Shown here: piece by piece, positions 25,279 through 33,281 of the stretch | Numbering within the stretch: position 1 is the first letter of the stretch | Layout: every line of letters begins with the position of its first letter | Source of the DNA: DAOQAU01 sp964640325 | GTDB taxonomy: Bacteria; Cyanobacteriota; Vampirovibrionia; Gastranaerophilales; Gastranaerophilaceae | Reading direction: 5' to 3' | Assembly: GCA_964640325.1 (NCBI GenBank) | Contig: CAZXID010000003.1 | Span: 1 to 64,000 of the forward strand | Length of the DNA: 64,000 bases | Program-made: the position numbers and the translations under genes | Notes under the pieces: model-generated | Seen by the model: only the letters and a program-made list of their open reading frames with translations | What the model was told of the DNA's origin: nothing | The model's database searches: none

Positions 25279-26514
25279 ATGGCGAACGAAGATGTTTTGG
25301 TAATGATTTTAGCCGGAGGCGAAGGAAAAAGGCTTCATCCTCTGACAAGAGACAGGGCAAAACCCGCCGTTCCGTTTGGCGGAAGGTATAGAATTATTGA
25401 TTTTGTTTTAAATAACTTTATCAATTCAGGGTTTTTTAAGATAAAAGTTTTAACACAGTACAAATCTGATTCTCTTAACAAGCACATTACAAGGGGATGG
25501 GCATTGTCGCCTTTTTTAAATCAGTTTGTTGATCTTGTTCCAGCTCAAATGAGAACAGGCGGAGAGTGGTATAAAGGAACTGCTGATGCGGTTTTTCAGA
25601 ATATAAATCATATTCACGACCTTAACCCTGATTATGTTTGTATTTTCGGCGGGGACCACATTTATAAAATGGATGTATCACAAATGCTTGCATATCATAA
25701 AAAAACCAGTTCTGACTTGACAATTTCTGCAATACCAATCCCTGTTAGCGAAGCCTCCGAATTTGGAATAATGGAAGTGGACGAAAATTGGAAGCTGATT
25801 AATTTTGTCGAAAAACCAAAATCAAAACCAAAAACAATTCCAAATAATCCAAATATGTGCCTTGCGTCTATGGGTAATTATATTTTTGATAAAAATGTTC
25901 TTTTAACTGCTATTACTCAAGATTCTAAAACAAAAGTTTCTAATCACGATTTTGGCAAGAACGTTATACCTACGCTTTTGAAAGAAAAGAAAAAAATATA
26001 CGTTTATAATTTTGCTCAAAATAAAGTTCCCGGCATGTCCGATTCGGAAAAAGGTTACTGGAGAGATGTCGGAAGCATAGATGCTTACTGGCAGACAAAC
26101 ATGGATTTGCTTGATTATTGTCCTGAATTGAATTTGTATTCAAAAGAATGGCCGATAAGAACTTTTAATTACAATTACCCGCCTGCAAAATTCATCTGGG
26201 AAGAAGGCGACAGGGTCGGTATGGCAACGAATTCCATGGTCGCAGAAGGCTGTATAATATCAGGAGGAAGCATTTCAAAATGTATTCTTTCTCCAAAAGT
26301 CAGAATTAACAGCTTTTCGCAAGTTTCAGAAAGCATTTTGATGGAAAATGTTTCTATCGGAAGACACTCTGAAATAAGACGGGCCATAATAGACAAAAAC
26401 GTTGAAATCCCGCCTTATACAAAAATCGGTTTCAATAAACAGGAAGACGAAAAAAGGGGATTTCAGGTTTCTCCAGGCGGAGTCACGGTTGTTCCCAAAG
26501 GGTCAAAGTTGTGA
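25279..26514 (+). CDS. glgC: glucose-1-phosphate adenylyltransferase (ADP-glucose pyrophosphorylase)
   Basis: This 411-residue enzyme makes ADP-glucose from ATP and glucose-1-phosphate, the committed step of glycogen synthesis. It has the nucleotide-binding start ILAGGEGKRLHPLT, the RAKPAVPFGGRYRIIDF motif, WYKGTADAVFQN, GGDHIYKMD and FVEKPK for sugar phosphate binding, and a C-terminal left-handed beta-helix. The ATG at 25279 follows GGAG; an in-frame GTG at 25273 overlaps that site. No other glycogen gene is adjacent. Confidence 0.96.
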   Translation: MANEDVLVMILAGGEGKRLHPLTRDRAKPAVPFGGRYRIIDFVLNNFINSGFFKIKVLTQYKSDSLNKHITRGWALSPFLNQFVDLVPAQMRTGGEWYKGTADAVFQNINHIHDLNPDYVCIFGGDHIYKMDVSQMLAYHKKTSSDLTISAIPIPVSEASEFGIMEVDENWKLINFVEKPKSKPKTIPNNPNMCLASMGNYIFDKNVLLTAITQDSKTKVSNHDFGKNVIPTLLKEKKKIYVYNFAQNKVPGMSDSEKGYWRDVGSIDAYWQTNMDLLDYCPELNLYSKEWPIRTFNYNYPPAKFIWEEGDRVGMATNSMVAEGCIISGGSISKCILSPKVRINSFSQVSESILMENVSIGRHSEIRRAIIDKNVEIPPYTKIGFNKQEDEKRGFQVSPGGVTVVPKGSKL

Positions 26515-26538
26515 AGGGTAAACAGTGAGGAGTAAGAG

Positions 26539-26988
26539 TTGAGAAAGAAAATATTAGTTATAACAGCAATAATCATTGCAATTGGAGTAACTTCGGCTAT
26601 AACCATGGCTTTTAGCCCGAGAAAAAATCTTAAACCCTCGGATTACGGTATAGGAATAACCTATGAACAGGCAATTAAGGCTAAAAAGCCTTTTATCGCA
26701 CTTTTTTATACTGATTGGTGCAGTTATTGCATTCGTTTTATGCCAAAATACAAAATGATTTCAGAAATTTATAAAGACAAGTATAATTTTGTAATGATAA
26801 ACGTAGAAGAACCCAAATATAAAAAAGTGGTTGAAGAATATTCCATAAGCGGGTTTCCTTCAATATTTATTGTTGATAAAGAGTTTGACAACAGAATTTC
26901 GCTATACAATGGTGTTTACGACGATTTGGGCAAAATGCGCCAAGAATTCGACAGGTATCTCAGAATCCGTTCTATGATTAAGAAATAA
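26539..26988 (+). CDS. membrane-anchored thioredoxin-like protein
   Basis: This 149-residue protein has an N-terminal membrane anchor (residues 5-24) and a thioredoxin fold with the active site WCSYC (Cys61, Cys64) and the cis-proline motif GFPSIF. It probably reduces or exchanges disulfides on the outer side of the membrane. The start is TTG, 24 bases after glgC, with GAGGAG before it; that site lies in a degenerate repeat. It may be co-transcribed with glgC, but no functional link is evident. Confidence 0.82.
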   Translation: MRKKILVITAIIIAIGVTSAITMAFSPRKNLKPSDYGIGITYEQAIKAKKPFIALFYTDWCSYCIRFMPKYKMISEIYKDKYNFVMINVEEPKYKKVVEEYSISGFPSIFIVDKEFDNRISLYNGVYDDLGKMRQEFDRYLRIRSMIKK

Positions 26989-26990
26989 AA

Positions 26991-28079
26991 TTAATTACTG
27001 CTTGTTTCTTCCAAAACATCATCGCTGATTTCGGGAATTTGTTTGTTTATGGTTGTTCCCAATTCTTGAAGTTTTTCTATGTTTCTGATTATGCTGTCAT
27101 GCCCGTTAAGTCTTGTCAGCGCAGAAGATATTTTCTTTCTTGCATCAAGAACATCTTTTAGCATGTCGGCAAATTTGTCGAGCATTTTTGTACAAATTCT
27201 TGAAATTTCAAGCGCGTTTTTATTTTGTTTTTCTATTTTATAAAAATTGTTTATTATTTTAAGCGCGGCAAGCAAAGTCGAAGGTGAAACCGGCATGACA
27301 TTGTTTTTCCAAGCCAAATCCCAAAGTTTGCTGTCTTGGCAAAAAAGCAGAGAATAGCAGCTTTCAATGGGAATAAACATCAAAACATAATCGGGAGAAT
27401 TATCCGATGCCGAGTAAGGGCGTTTTGAAAGCCCTGTTATGTGCGCTTTTGTGGATTCCAAAAATTCTTTTAAATTTTCTTCTTTTTCGGTTTGGTCTTG
27501 TGAATTTACGTAAGCTTCCCAAGATGCAAGTGAGGTTTTTGCATCGATATAAACTTTTTTGCCCTCAGGTAAGTTAATAGTAGCATCTGGGCGGCCATCG
27601 GTCATGCCTTTTTGAAGTTCGTACTCTTGACCTTCTCTTAAACCTGAGGCTTCCAAAACCCGCTCAAGCACTATTTCGCCCCAGCTTCCCTGTCTGCGGT
27701 TGTCGCCTTTCATCATGGTTGCAAGTGAGGTTGTGTCTTGAGAAATTTTGTTTCCTGCCTCAATAAAGGTTTTTATATTTGAATCAAATTGAGTCAGCTT
27801 TTCGGCTTCGGTTTTGAAATTAAACTCGGTTCTTTTTTCAAAATCTTCTATCCTTTGTCTGAATTTTGAGAAAAATTCTTCCAGTTTTGCTTTGTTTTGC
27901 TCGGAAAATTCCTGAGAGCTTTCTTTAAAAATTTTGTTGGTCAAATTTTCAAACTGAAGCTGCATGCGGCTTATCAGCTCTTCTTTTGCATCTTCGGCTT
28001 TTCTTTGAGTCAGTGCAAAAATCGCAAAAACAAGCCCTGCGCCTAAAATAAATCCTGCTATAAAAATCAAAATTTCCAT
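26991..28079 (-). CDS. rmuC: DNA recombination protein RmuC
   Basis: This 362-residue protein has an N-terminal membrane segment (about residues 3-25), a coiled-coil region to about 130, and the RmuC nuclease-like domain with GSWGEIVLERVLEASGLREG and DGRPDATINLPEGKKVYIDAK. RmuC limits inversion of short repeats in E. coli, relevant in a repeat-rich genome. The ATG at 28079 follows GAGGTGG; the upstream GTG two codons earlier is less likely. Confidence 0.92.
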   Translation of the reverse strand: MEILIFIAGFILGAGLVFAIFALTQRKAEDAKEELISRMQLQFENLTNKIFKESSQEFSEQNKAKLEEFFSKFRQRIEDFEKRTEFNFKTEAEKLTQFDSNIKTFIEAGNKISQDTTSLATMMKGDNRRQGSWGEIVLERVLEASGLREGQEYELQKGMTDGRPDATINLPEGKKVYIDAKTSLASWEAYVNSQDQTEKEENLKEFLESTKAHITGLSKRPYSASDNSPDYVLMFIPIESCYSLLFCQDSKLWDLAWKNNVMPVSPSTLLAALKIINNFYKIEKQNKNALEISRICTKMLDKFADMLKDVLDARKKISSALTRLNGHDSIIRNIEKLQELGTTINKQIPEISDDVLEETSSN

Positions 28080-28221
28080 ATCCACCTCTTTTTAAATAAT
28101 TTTATCACGAAAAAATATTACAAATTTTCATATAATTTTTGTTTTACTAGCAAAAAAAAATTTGTTTGTTTATTATTATATTTAGTTGAATTGTTAATCG
28201 TGTTAAAAAGTGAGGTTTAAA

Positions 28222-29010
28222 ATGAAAGTATTTTTTAGTGGTGTTTCAATAAAAGCAGGTAATTTGGCAAGAAAATCAGTCCCCGCTAAATTTGATTTGG
28301 TTACAATCCCTAAAAATGATGTGTTTGAAAGAAGTTTAAAAATTTTTTCTAAAGAAATTGGTGCAATAATAAAAGATTTAAGGAAAAGAAATTTTTCAGA
28401 TGTCGAAGGTTTTGAAATTTATGATAATCTTCGTATTGAAAATGCTGGAATAATGGCTAAGTTTATAAAAGAAAAAGGGCAAAACGGTCAAAAATATCGT
28501 TTTAGTGCTGAAGATTTAAAAGAAATGGCAAATGTTGAACCTTCAAAAGCTTTAAGGCTTGAAGAATTGGCAGATGTCGTTAAAGCAGGTAAGCAAAAAA
28601 GGTTTAGTGCACAACAGATAGTCGCTATGGCTAAATTAGACGAGAAAGAGTATACAAGAGCTCAATCTTTAATGGATTTTAAAAACCTTAGCGGGGAAGA
28701 TTTAATTTGGTTGGCAAAACAAGATTTAGCTCCACAAAAGATTGAGTCATTAAAAATGGCTCAGGAAACTTTGGAAGATAAGCTTACAAGAGAATCTGTC
28801 AGGAATTGTCTAACCGAAGAAAGTATTAATATGCAGGAATTGTTGCCCGGAATAAAAAAACATTACAAGGCAAGTAACGGGCTTATTCAAGAAATATTAA
28901 TAAGAAAAAACGGCCAATTTAATCGTGCCGAATATTATTATCCGAGCGGTGTAGTAGAAAAAGTCCTTTTAGATAAAGGAGGAAATATTTTGGTGCATGC
29001 TCAAATTTAA
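28222..29010 (+). CDS. unknown protein with N-terminal VFFSG motif
   Basis: This 262-residue protein is unrecognised. It begins MKVFFSGVSIKAGN, and short N-terminal FxG-type motifs also open two other unknown proteins in the window (45610, 51889). The middle contains several charged helices with LAKxD and LKEMANVEP patterns that look like degenerate 40-residue repeats. The end is a small beta-rich segment (RKNGQFNRAEYYYPSG). The ATG at 28222 has GAGG upstream. Confidence 0.65.
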   Translation: MKVFFSGVSIKAGNLARKSVPAKFDLVTIPKNDVFERSLKIFSKEIGAIIKDLRKRNFSDVEGFEIYDNLRIENAGIMAKFIKEKGQNGQKYRFSAEDLKEMANVEPSKALRLEELADVVKAGKQKRFSAQQIVAMAKLDEKEYTRAQSLMDFKNLSGEDLIWLAKQDLAPQKIESLKMAQETLEDKLTRESVRNCLTEESINMQELLPGIKKHYKASNGLIQEILIRKNGQFNRAEYYYPSGVVEKVLLDKGGNILVHAQI

Positions 29011-29033
29011 AAAATAAGTGATTAAAAATAAAA

Positions 29034-29057
29034 AAGGCGGGCTTGTTATCCCGCCCT
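29034..29057. terminator. GC hairpin after the 28222 gene
   Basis: AGGCGGGC and GCCCGCCT-like arms flank a short loop (TTGTTATC region). The downstream side is not U-rich, but an A-run precedes it, so termination direction is unclear. Confidence 0.45.
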
Positions 29058-29093
29058 ACTTATAAACATATAATCTTATAAACTAAAAATAAA

Positions 29094-29178
29094 CTGTTCA
29101 CCTGTTCACCTTTTCAGCTATTCAACTAATTTACTCCTTTCTATTTACTATTTACCATTTACTATTCACCTTTATAGA
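29094..29178. repeat. block of TGTTCACC/TATTTACT heptamer repeats
   Basis: It has at least seven inverse-orientation units (CTGTTCACCTGTTCACC, then CTATTTACTATTTACCATTTA), making it one of the longest tandem arrays here. Confidence 0.85.
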
Positions 29179-29274
29179 CTAGTACTTTTAAATTAATTAT
29201 AAAAAATTTTATAATTTGATTTTTAATTTTAATAATTTCTCTTGTCACTTCTTACTACTCACTTCTCGCCCCTT

Positions 29275-29294
29275 TATAGACCATGTGGTCTATA
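29275..29294. promoter_or_regulatory. 20-bp palindrome, candidate operator
   Basis: TATAGACCA-TG-TGGTCTATA is a perfect 9-bp inverted repeat about 160 bases before the response regulator start. A related half (TTTATAGACTAG) lies near 29173. The binding protein is unknown. Confidence 0.4.
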
Positions 29295-29451
29295 TCATCT
29301 TATCTACCCGAAACCCTTATAAAATCAACCTTTGTGTTGATGATAACCTCCTCTGAAAAGATGTAATATGTACGGAGTAGATTAGGTTAGGAAATAGTGA
29401 ATAGAAAATAGAGAATTCTGTTAACTGTTTACTTCAATAAGGAGGAGATTA

Positions 29452-30165
29452 ATGAGAAGAGCGGTGGAATTTAAGAAAAAAGCCAGAGTTTTGCTAATTG
29501 ACGACAATTACGAACATTTGGCAGGTATCAGAGAGATTATTAATTTAGAAAGTCAATTTGAAGTGGTTGCTACTTCTACAAGTGCGAATATAGGGATTTC
29601 GCTTGTAAAAAAACACCGCCCTGATATTGTTTTAATGGATATTAATATGCCTGAAAAAGATGGTCTTCAGGCAATTCAGGAGATAGAGAAGCTGAACTTA
29701 GGGGTGCGTTGCGTTGCATTGAGCGGCTATGATGATTCGGATTTAATTTTCCGTGCCATGAAGCTGGGAGCTAAGGGGTATGTGCTAAAAACTATGGCGT
29801 CCGCTCAACTTATTTATGCTATTGAAGAAGTTGCTGCAGGTAAAGTTTATCTTCCTGCTGCACTTTCTTCAAGATTTTTCGAATATTTCCAGCGCTCTTT
29901 CAAAGAAGAAACAACAATTATCTCAGACGAAGAAAATCTCCTTTCTTATCTTACCCAAAGAGAAGAAGAAGTCCTCGACCTTCTTACTCAGGGAATTACT
30001 TACAAAGGAGTTGCAGGAAAATTGTTCATCTCTGAAACAACGGTTAAAACCCACGTGAACAACATTTTCCAAAAACTTCAGGTAAATGACAGAACCCAAG
30101 CGGTGCTTTATGCAATCAATAACGGGTTTACAAATAAAAGAAAAATGCAGTTGACAACAGTATAA
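29452..30165 (+). CDS. NarL/FixJ-type response regulator
   Basis: This 237-residue regulator has a receiver domain with the acidic pair LLIDDN, phospho-acceptor Asp63 in VLMDINMPEKDG, and the lysine motif GYVLKTM. A linker leads to a LuxR-type helix-turn-helix (LTQREEEVLDLLTQG ... ISETTVKTHVNNIFQKLQV). It binds DNA when phosphorylated. A very strong AAGGAGG site precedes the ATG. It lies 74 bases upstream of a histidine kinase and the flagellar operon, so it probably controls motility genes. Confidence 0.93.
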   Translation: MRRAVEFKKKARVLLIDDNYEHLAGIREIINLESQFEVVATSTSANIGISLVKKHRPDIVLMDINMPEKDGLQAIQEIEKLNLGVRCVALSGYDDSDLIFRAMKLGAKGYVLKTMASAQLIYAIEEVAAGKVYLPAALSSRFFEYFQRSFKEETTIISDEENLLSYLTQREEEVLDLLTQGITYKGVAGKLFISETTVKTHVNNIFQKLQVNDRTQAVLYAINNGFTNKRKMQLTTV

Positions 30166-30167
30166 AA

Positions 30168-30230
30168 AATGAATAGTAAATAGTAAATAGATTTTTAATT
30201 TCCATTAACTATGTCCTATTTACTTGAGTA
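30168..30230. repeat. heptamer-repeat hairpin between regulator and kinase
   Basis: ATGAATAGTAAATAGTAAATA forms one arm and CCTATTTACT the inverse, with ATTTTTAATTTCC between. Confidence 0.85.
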
Positions 30231-30238
30231 TAGGCAAA

Positions 30239-31498
30239 ATGTACAAAAATAAATTAAAAGATTTAATATATATACAAGACAACAAGCCTTGCAACGAGCA
30301 GACCATAAAAGGTCTGTTTCGTGCCATAGTTGAACCGATTTTGGACAGCAGTGTTCAAAGTGTTGTTATGTGCAGACTTGAGAATAAATCTAAAAATGAT
30401 TTCAATAGTATTTTAAAAAGACTTGAATACTCAAGCGCAGAAGTTTATGACTTTTCTGATGAGTCTTTAAGTGAAAAATTTGAATACGTTTTGAAAGAAA
30501 AAATTTGGGATAAAACTGAATTTATTTATGTCCTTGCCGAAAGATACGGGGCGGTGTTGGTTTTTGATTACGAACAAGGCGAAATTCAAGGACATGCGCA
30601 ACTTTATGTTTTGTATAATTCTAAAAATCTGTCGGATGCTTTTAATATGATAAATTCAAATTCAATCAAGGATTTAAATTATTATCAGGATAAATGGCAC
30701 CCTGACAGGCGTGATAATGATTATTTGAACAGTTCAATAAGGAAAATGGTCGAAAATCTTAACGAAACAAATCAGGAAGTTTTGATATCAGAAATAGAAA
30801 AAAAAGAAATTCAAAACAGCTCTGAGGAAATGGTAAAAATGAACTTGATTTTGAAAAATTCAAGTTCAGTGGTTCATGAAGTAAGAAATCAGCTTTCAAT
30901 ATGTGACTTGTATTCAAACATTATTCAAAAACATTTAGGCAAAGTAAGCGCAGATGAAGGGGTATTAGATTCAATAAAAAATGCCATAAACAGTATTCAA
31001 AAATCAATTAAAATGGCAAATAATTCACTGCTGGAGCTAAAATCTTTTAAAGAAGCTTCTCTAAAGAGCTTTGAATTTAAGCCGCTTGTAAATAATGTGG
31101 TCGAGCTTGCTAAAATTTATGTTCAAGAAAAAGATATTCAAATAAATATGAAATTAGACGAAGACATTTTTGTTGTGGCAGATGAAAATAAACTTTGCGC
31201 TGTTTTGATTAATTTGATTAAAAATGCAATAGAAAGTATCGATGGAAAAGGTGAAATAACAATTAAAGACAGTGCCGATTCGGATAAAATAAAAATTCTT
31301 GTTTCAAATACGGGTAAATCCATAGAAAAAGATTTGCAAAACAAAATTTTTGAAACAGGCTTTACTACCAAAAAAACAGGCTCGGGTCTGGGGCTTGGGA
31401 TTTGTAAAAAATCAATTGAAGAACAAAAGGGATTTTTAAGATTGATAAAATCAGATGAAGTTTCAACAGACTTTGAAATAATTTTGCAGAAAGGGTAA
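30239..31498 (+). CDS. soluble histidine kinase, probable partner of the NarL-type regulator
   Basis: This 419-residue kinase has no membrane segment. The H-box is VVHEVRNQLS with His213, the N-box NLIKNAIESI, and the G-boxes VSNTGKS and GSGLGLGICKKS. The N-terminal 200 residues match no known sensor domain. It lies three bases before flgB, so it may sense flagellar assembly as the soluble FlgS kinase does in Epsilonproteobacteria; that is inference. An upstream in-frame TTG at 30224 is possible. Confidence 0.9.
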   Translation: MYKNKLKDLIYIQDNKPCNEQTIKGLFRAIVEPILDSSVQSVVMCRLENKSKNDFNSILKRLEYSSAEVYDFSDESLSEKFEYVLKEKIWDKTEFIYVLAERYGAVLVFDYEQGEIQGHAQLYVLYNSKNLSDAFNMINSNSIKDLNYYQDKWHPDRRDNDYLNSSIRKMVENLNETNQEVLISEIEKKEIQNSSEEMVKMNLILKNSSSVVHEVRNQLSICDLYSNIIQKHLGKVSADEGVLDSIKNAINSIQKSIKMANNSLLELKSFKEASLKSFEFKPLVNNVVELAKIYVQEKDIQINMKLDEDIFVVADENKLCAVLINLIKNAIESIDGKGEITIKDSADSDKIKILVSNTGKSIEKDLQNKIFETGFTTKKTGSGLGLGICKKSIEEQKGFLRLIKSDEVSTDFEIILQKG

Positions 31499-31501
31499 CA
31501 A

Positions 31502-31981
31502 ATGGACTTGATATCAACAAGAGCTATAGATATAACAAAATTTGCACTTGACGGGTTGATGACCAGACAAAAAGCTATTACGGCAAATACGGCAAATATT
31601 ATGACGCCCGGGTACGTTCGCAAAGAAGTCAACTTTGAAAATCAGTTAAAACAAATGGTTGAAAAAGACGATTTAAAAATTTATATAAAAGAGCAAAACA
31701 GTATTAAGTACAATCCTTCCTCTATTGAGGAAGTCACAGGTTTTGGGCAGCCTCAGAGTATGACAATTCAAAAGGCAAACTATCTGCAAAGCGAGATTTA
31801 TTCAAAGTTTGAACCGCAAATTACAGATGATACCATGTCAGGTGCTGCAGAAGACGGAAATAACGTTGTGCTGGAGAAAGAAATGATGGATATGGCAAAA
31901 GTCGGAACCCAGTATACAATTCTTTCTACTCTTCAGCAAAGGGCTTTTAAGGGAATTGCAGAGGTAATAAAAGGACAATAA
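31502..31981 (+). CDS. flgB: flagellar basal-body rod protein FlgB
   Basis: This 159-residue FlgB belongs to the proximal rod in the periplasm. It has an N-terminal helix with ALDGLMTRQKAITANTANIMTPGYVRKEV, close to the rod-protein signature ANxxTPGY. The C-terminus ends with the rod-type helix. It starts three bases after the histidine kinase stop. Confidence 0.94.
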   Translation: MDLISTRAIDITKFALDGLMTRQKAITANTANIMTPGYVRKEVNFENQLKQMVEKDDLKIYIKEQNSIKYNPSSIEEVTGFGQPQSMTIQKANYLQSEIYSKFEPQITDDTMSGAAEDGNNVVLEKEMMDMAKVGTQYTILSTLQQRAFKGIAEVIKGQ

Positions 31982-32030
31982 AACAGTAAATGGTAAATAG
32001 TGAATGGAAATTCATTTACCATTTAATTAA
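31982..32030. repeat. heptamer-repeat hairpin between flgB and flgC
   Basis: GTAAATGGTAAATAGTGAATG is followed by the inverse arm CATTTACCATTTA. Confidence 0.85.
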
Positions 32031-32045
32031 TAAAAAGGAGCAAAA

Positions 32046-32552
32046 ATGAGTTTTGATGTATTTGATATAGCAGCTTCGGGAATGAACGCACAAAGAGTAA
32101 GAATGGATACTATTTCAAGTAATATTGCAAATATAAATACTACAAGGAATCCGGATGGTTCTGTTGGGCCTTACATAAAAAAACAGGTAAGTTTTAAGGC
32201 GATTTACGATGAAAAAATGTCTCAAGGGGCTTCAAATTTTTCAAACAATTCGACTTCTGCGACATTCAACCCTGCAACAGGAACACTTAAAATAAACAGC
32301 GGGGTTTCGATGAATTACGGTCAAATGTCCAGCGGGGTTACGGTTGACGGAATTGTAGAGGGTAAAAACGCTGTTAAAACAGTATATGATCCTTCGCATC
32401 CGGATGCAAACGCTGACGGATACGTTAATCTTCCGAATATAAATGTTGTGGAAGAAATGGTCGGAATGGTAGAAGCCTCAAGAGCTTATGAGGCAAATTC
32501 GGTAGCAGCGGAAAATGCTAAAACCATGATTTCCGCGGCAATGAAAATATGA
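32046..32552 (+). CDS. flgC: flagellar basal-body rod protein FlgC
   Basis: This 168-residue proximal rod protein has the N-terminal motif FDIAASGMNAQRVRMDTISSN followed by IANINT, and the C-terminal helix motif NVVEEMVGMVEASRAYEAN typical of FlgC. The middle is longer than in enteric FlgC. AAAGGAG lies directly before the ATG. Confidence 0.95.
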   Translation: MSFDVFDIAASGMNAQRVRMDTISSNIANINTTRNPDGSVGPYIKKQVSFKAIYDEKMSQGASNFSNNSTSATFNPATGTLKINSGVSMNYGQMSSGVTVDGIVEGKNAVKTVYDPSHPDANADGYVNLPNINVVEEMVGMVEASRAYEANSVAAENAKTMISAAMKI

Positions 32553-32612
32553 TAAGAAAATAGTAAATGGTAAATAGTAAATAGATTTTTAATTTTCATT
32601 CACTATTTATTA
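32553..32612. repeat. heptamer-repeat hairpin between flgC and fliE
   Basis: AATAGTAAATGGTAAATAGTA continues to ATAG and is mirrored by CATTCACTATTTATT. Confidence 0.85.
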
Positions 32613-32651
32613 AAGACAAAATGTGTTGAAAAACACAAAAAGGAGAAAAAG

Positions 32652-33122
32652 ATGAACTTTATAGGACCTATTGAGGGGATGAATTTTTCACCGATAGCAG
32701 AATATAACAATTATCTTAAAGGAAGTGCTTCTTTTGAAGTTAATTCCGATTTGAGTTTTGAAACAATATTGGATAGGCAAAAAGATTCTATCAGACAAAA
32801 AAATATTGCAGAAAAAGGTGTAAATACTGTCGGCAATGATTTTGAAAATATACTTTCAAATTCTAAAAATAAAATCAGTCAAGACTCTGCAGCAAATTTT
32901 TTAAACAGTTTTGGTAGTGCTATAGGCGGCGGGCTAAAAGCAACCAATCAAAATACAGTAGCATTTGAGCGGGCACAGGAAGCAATGGCGATGGGAGAGA
33001 ATATAAGTGTTCATGACGTTATGATAGCCTCTGAGAAGGCTACTTTGAGCATGCAAATGGCGATGCAATTGAGAAATAAAATTATAACTGCCTATAATGA
33101 AATTAATAACGTTAGGGTCTAG
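32652..33122 (+). CDS. fliE: flagellar hook-basal body complex protein FliE
   Basis: This 156-residue FliE joins the MS ring to the rod. The C-terminal half has the family motif ISVHDVMIASEKATLSMQMA. The N-terminal 60 residues are an extension; common FliE proteins are about 100 residues. It lies between flgC and fliF as in many bacteria. Confidence 0.92.
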   Translation: MNFIGPIEGMNFSPIAEYNNYLKGSASFEVNSDLSFETILDRQKDSIRQKNIAEKGVNTVGNDFENILSNSKNKISQDSAANFLNSFGSAIGGGLKATNQNTVAFERAQEAMAMGENISVHDVMIASEKATLSMQMAMQLRNKIITAYNEINNVRV

Positions 33123-33185
33123 ATATAACTAATAGTAACAGGATGTTTACATAATTGAAATGAACAAAAAAAGAGGTTATAGTGG

Positions 33186-33264
33186 TGTTAACGAGTGAAT
33201 AGGTGAATAAGTGAATAAGAAGTTTTTCCTTTCGCTTCTCACCTCTCACCTCTCACCTCTCACT
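33186..33264. repeat. GTGAATA and CACCTCT repeats before fliF
   Basis: Three GTGAATA units are followed by four tandem CACCTCT/TCTCACC units, which are the family in inverse orientation. Confidence 0.8.
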
Positions 33265-33281
33265 TAAAAAAGGGGAAGGAA

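Larger units (their letters stand above)
29011..29451. other. gene-free region before the response regulator
   Basis: The 441 bases contain a GGCGGG/CCCGCC hairpin (29034-29057), two blocks of heptamer-family repeats (29094-29178 and 29388-29432), a 20-base palindrome at 29275-29294 and the leader of the response regulator. No coding sequence is credible. Confidence 0.6.

Noticed and set aside
30224..30238. TTG start for the histidine kinase, five codons upstream
   Set aside because: It lies in the heptamer repeat and has no clear site; the ATG at 30239 is preferred, though TTG starts are common here so it remains possible.
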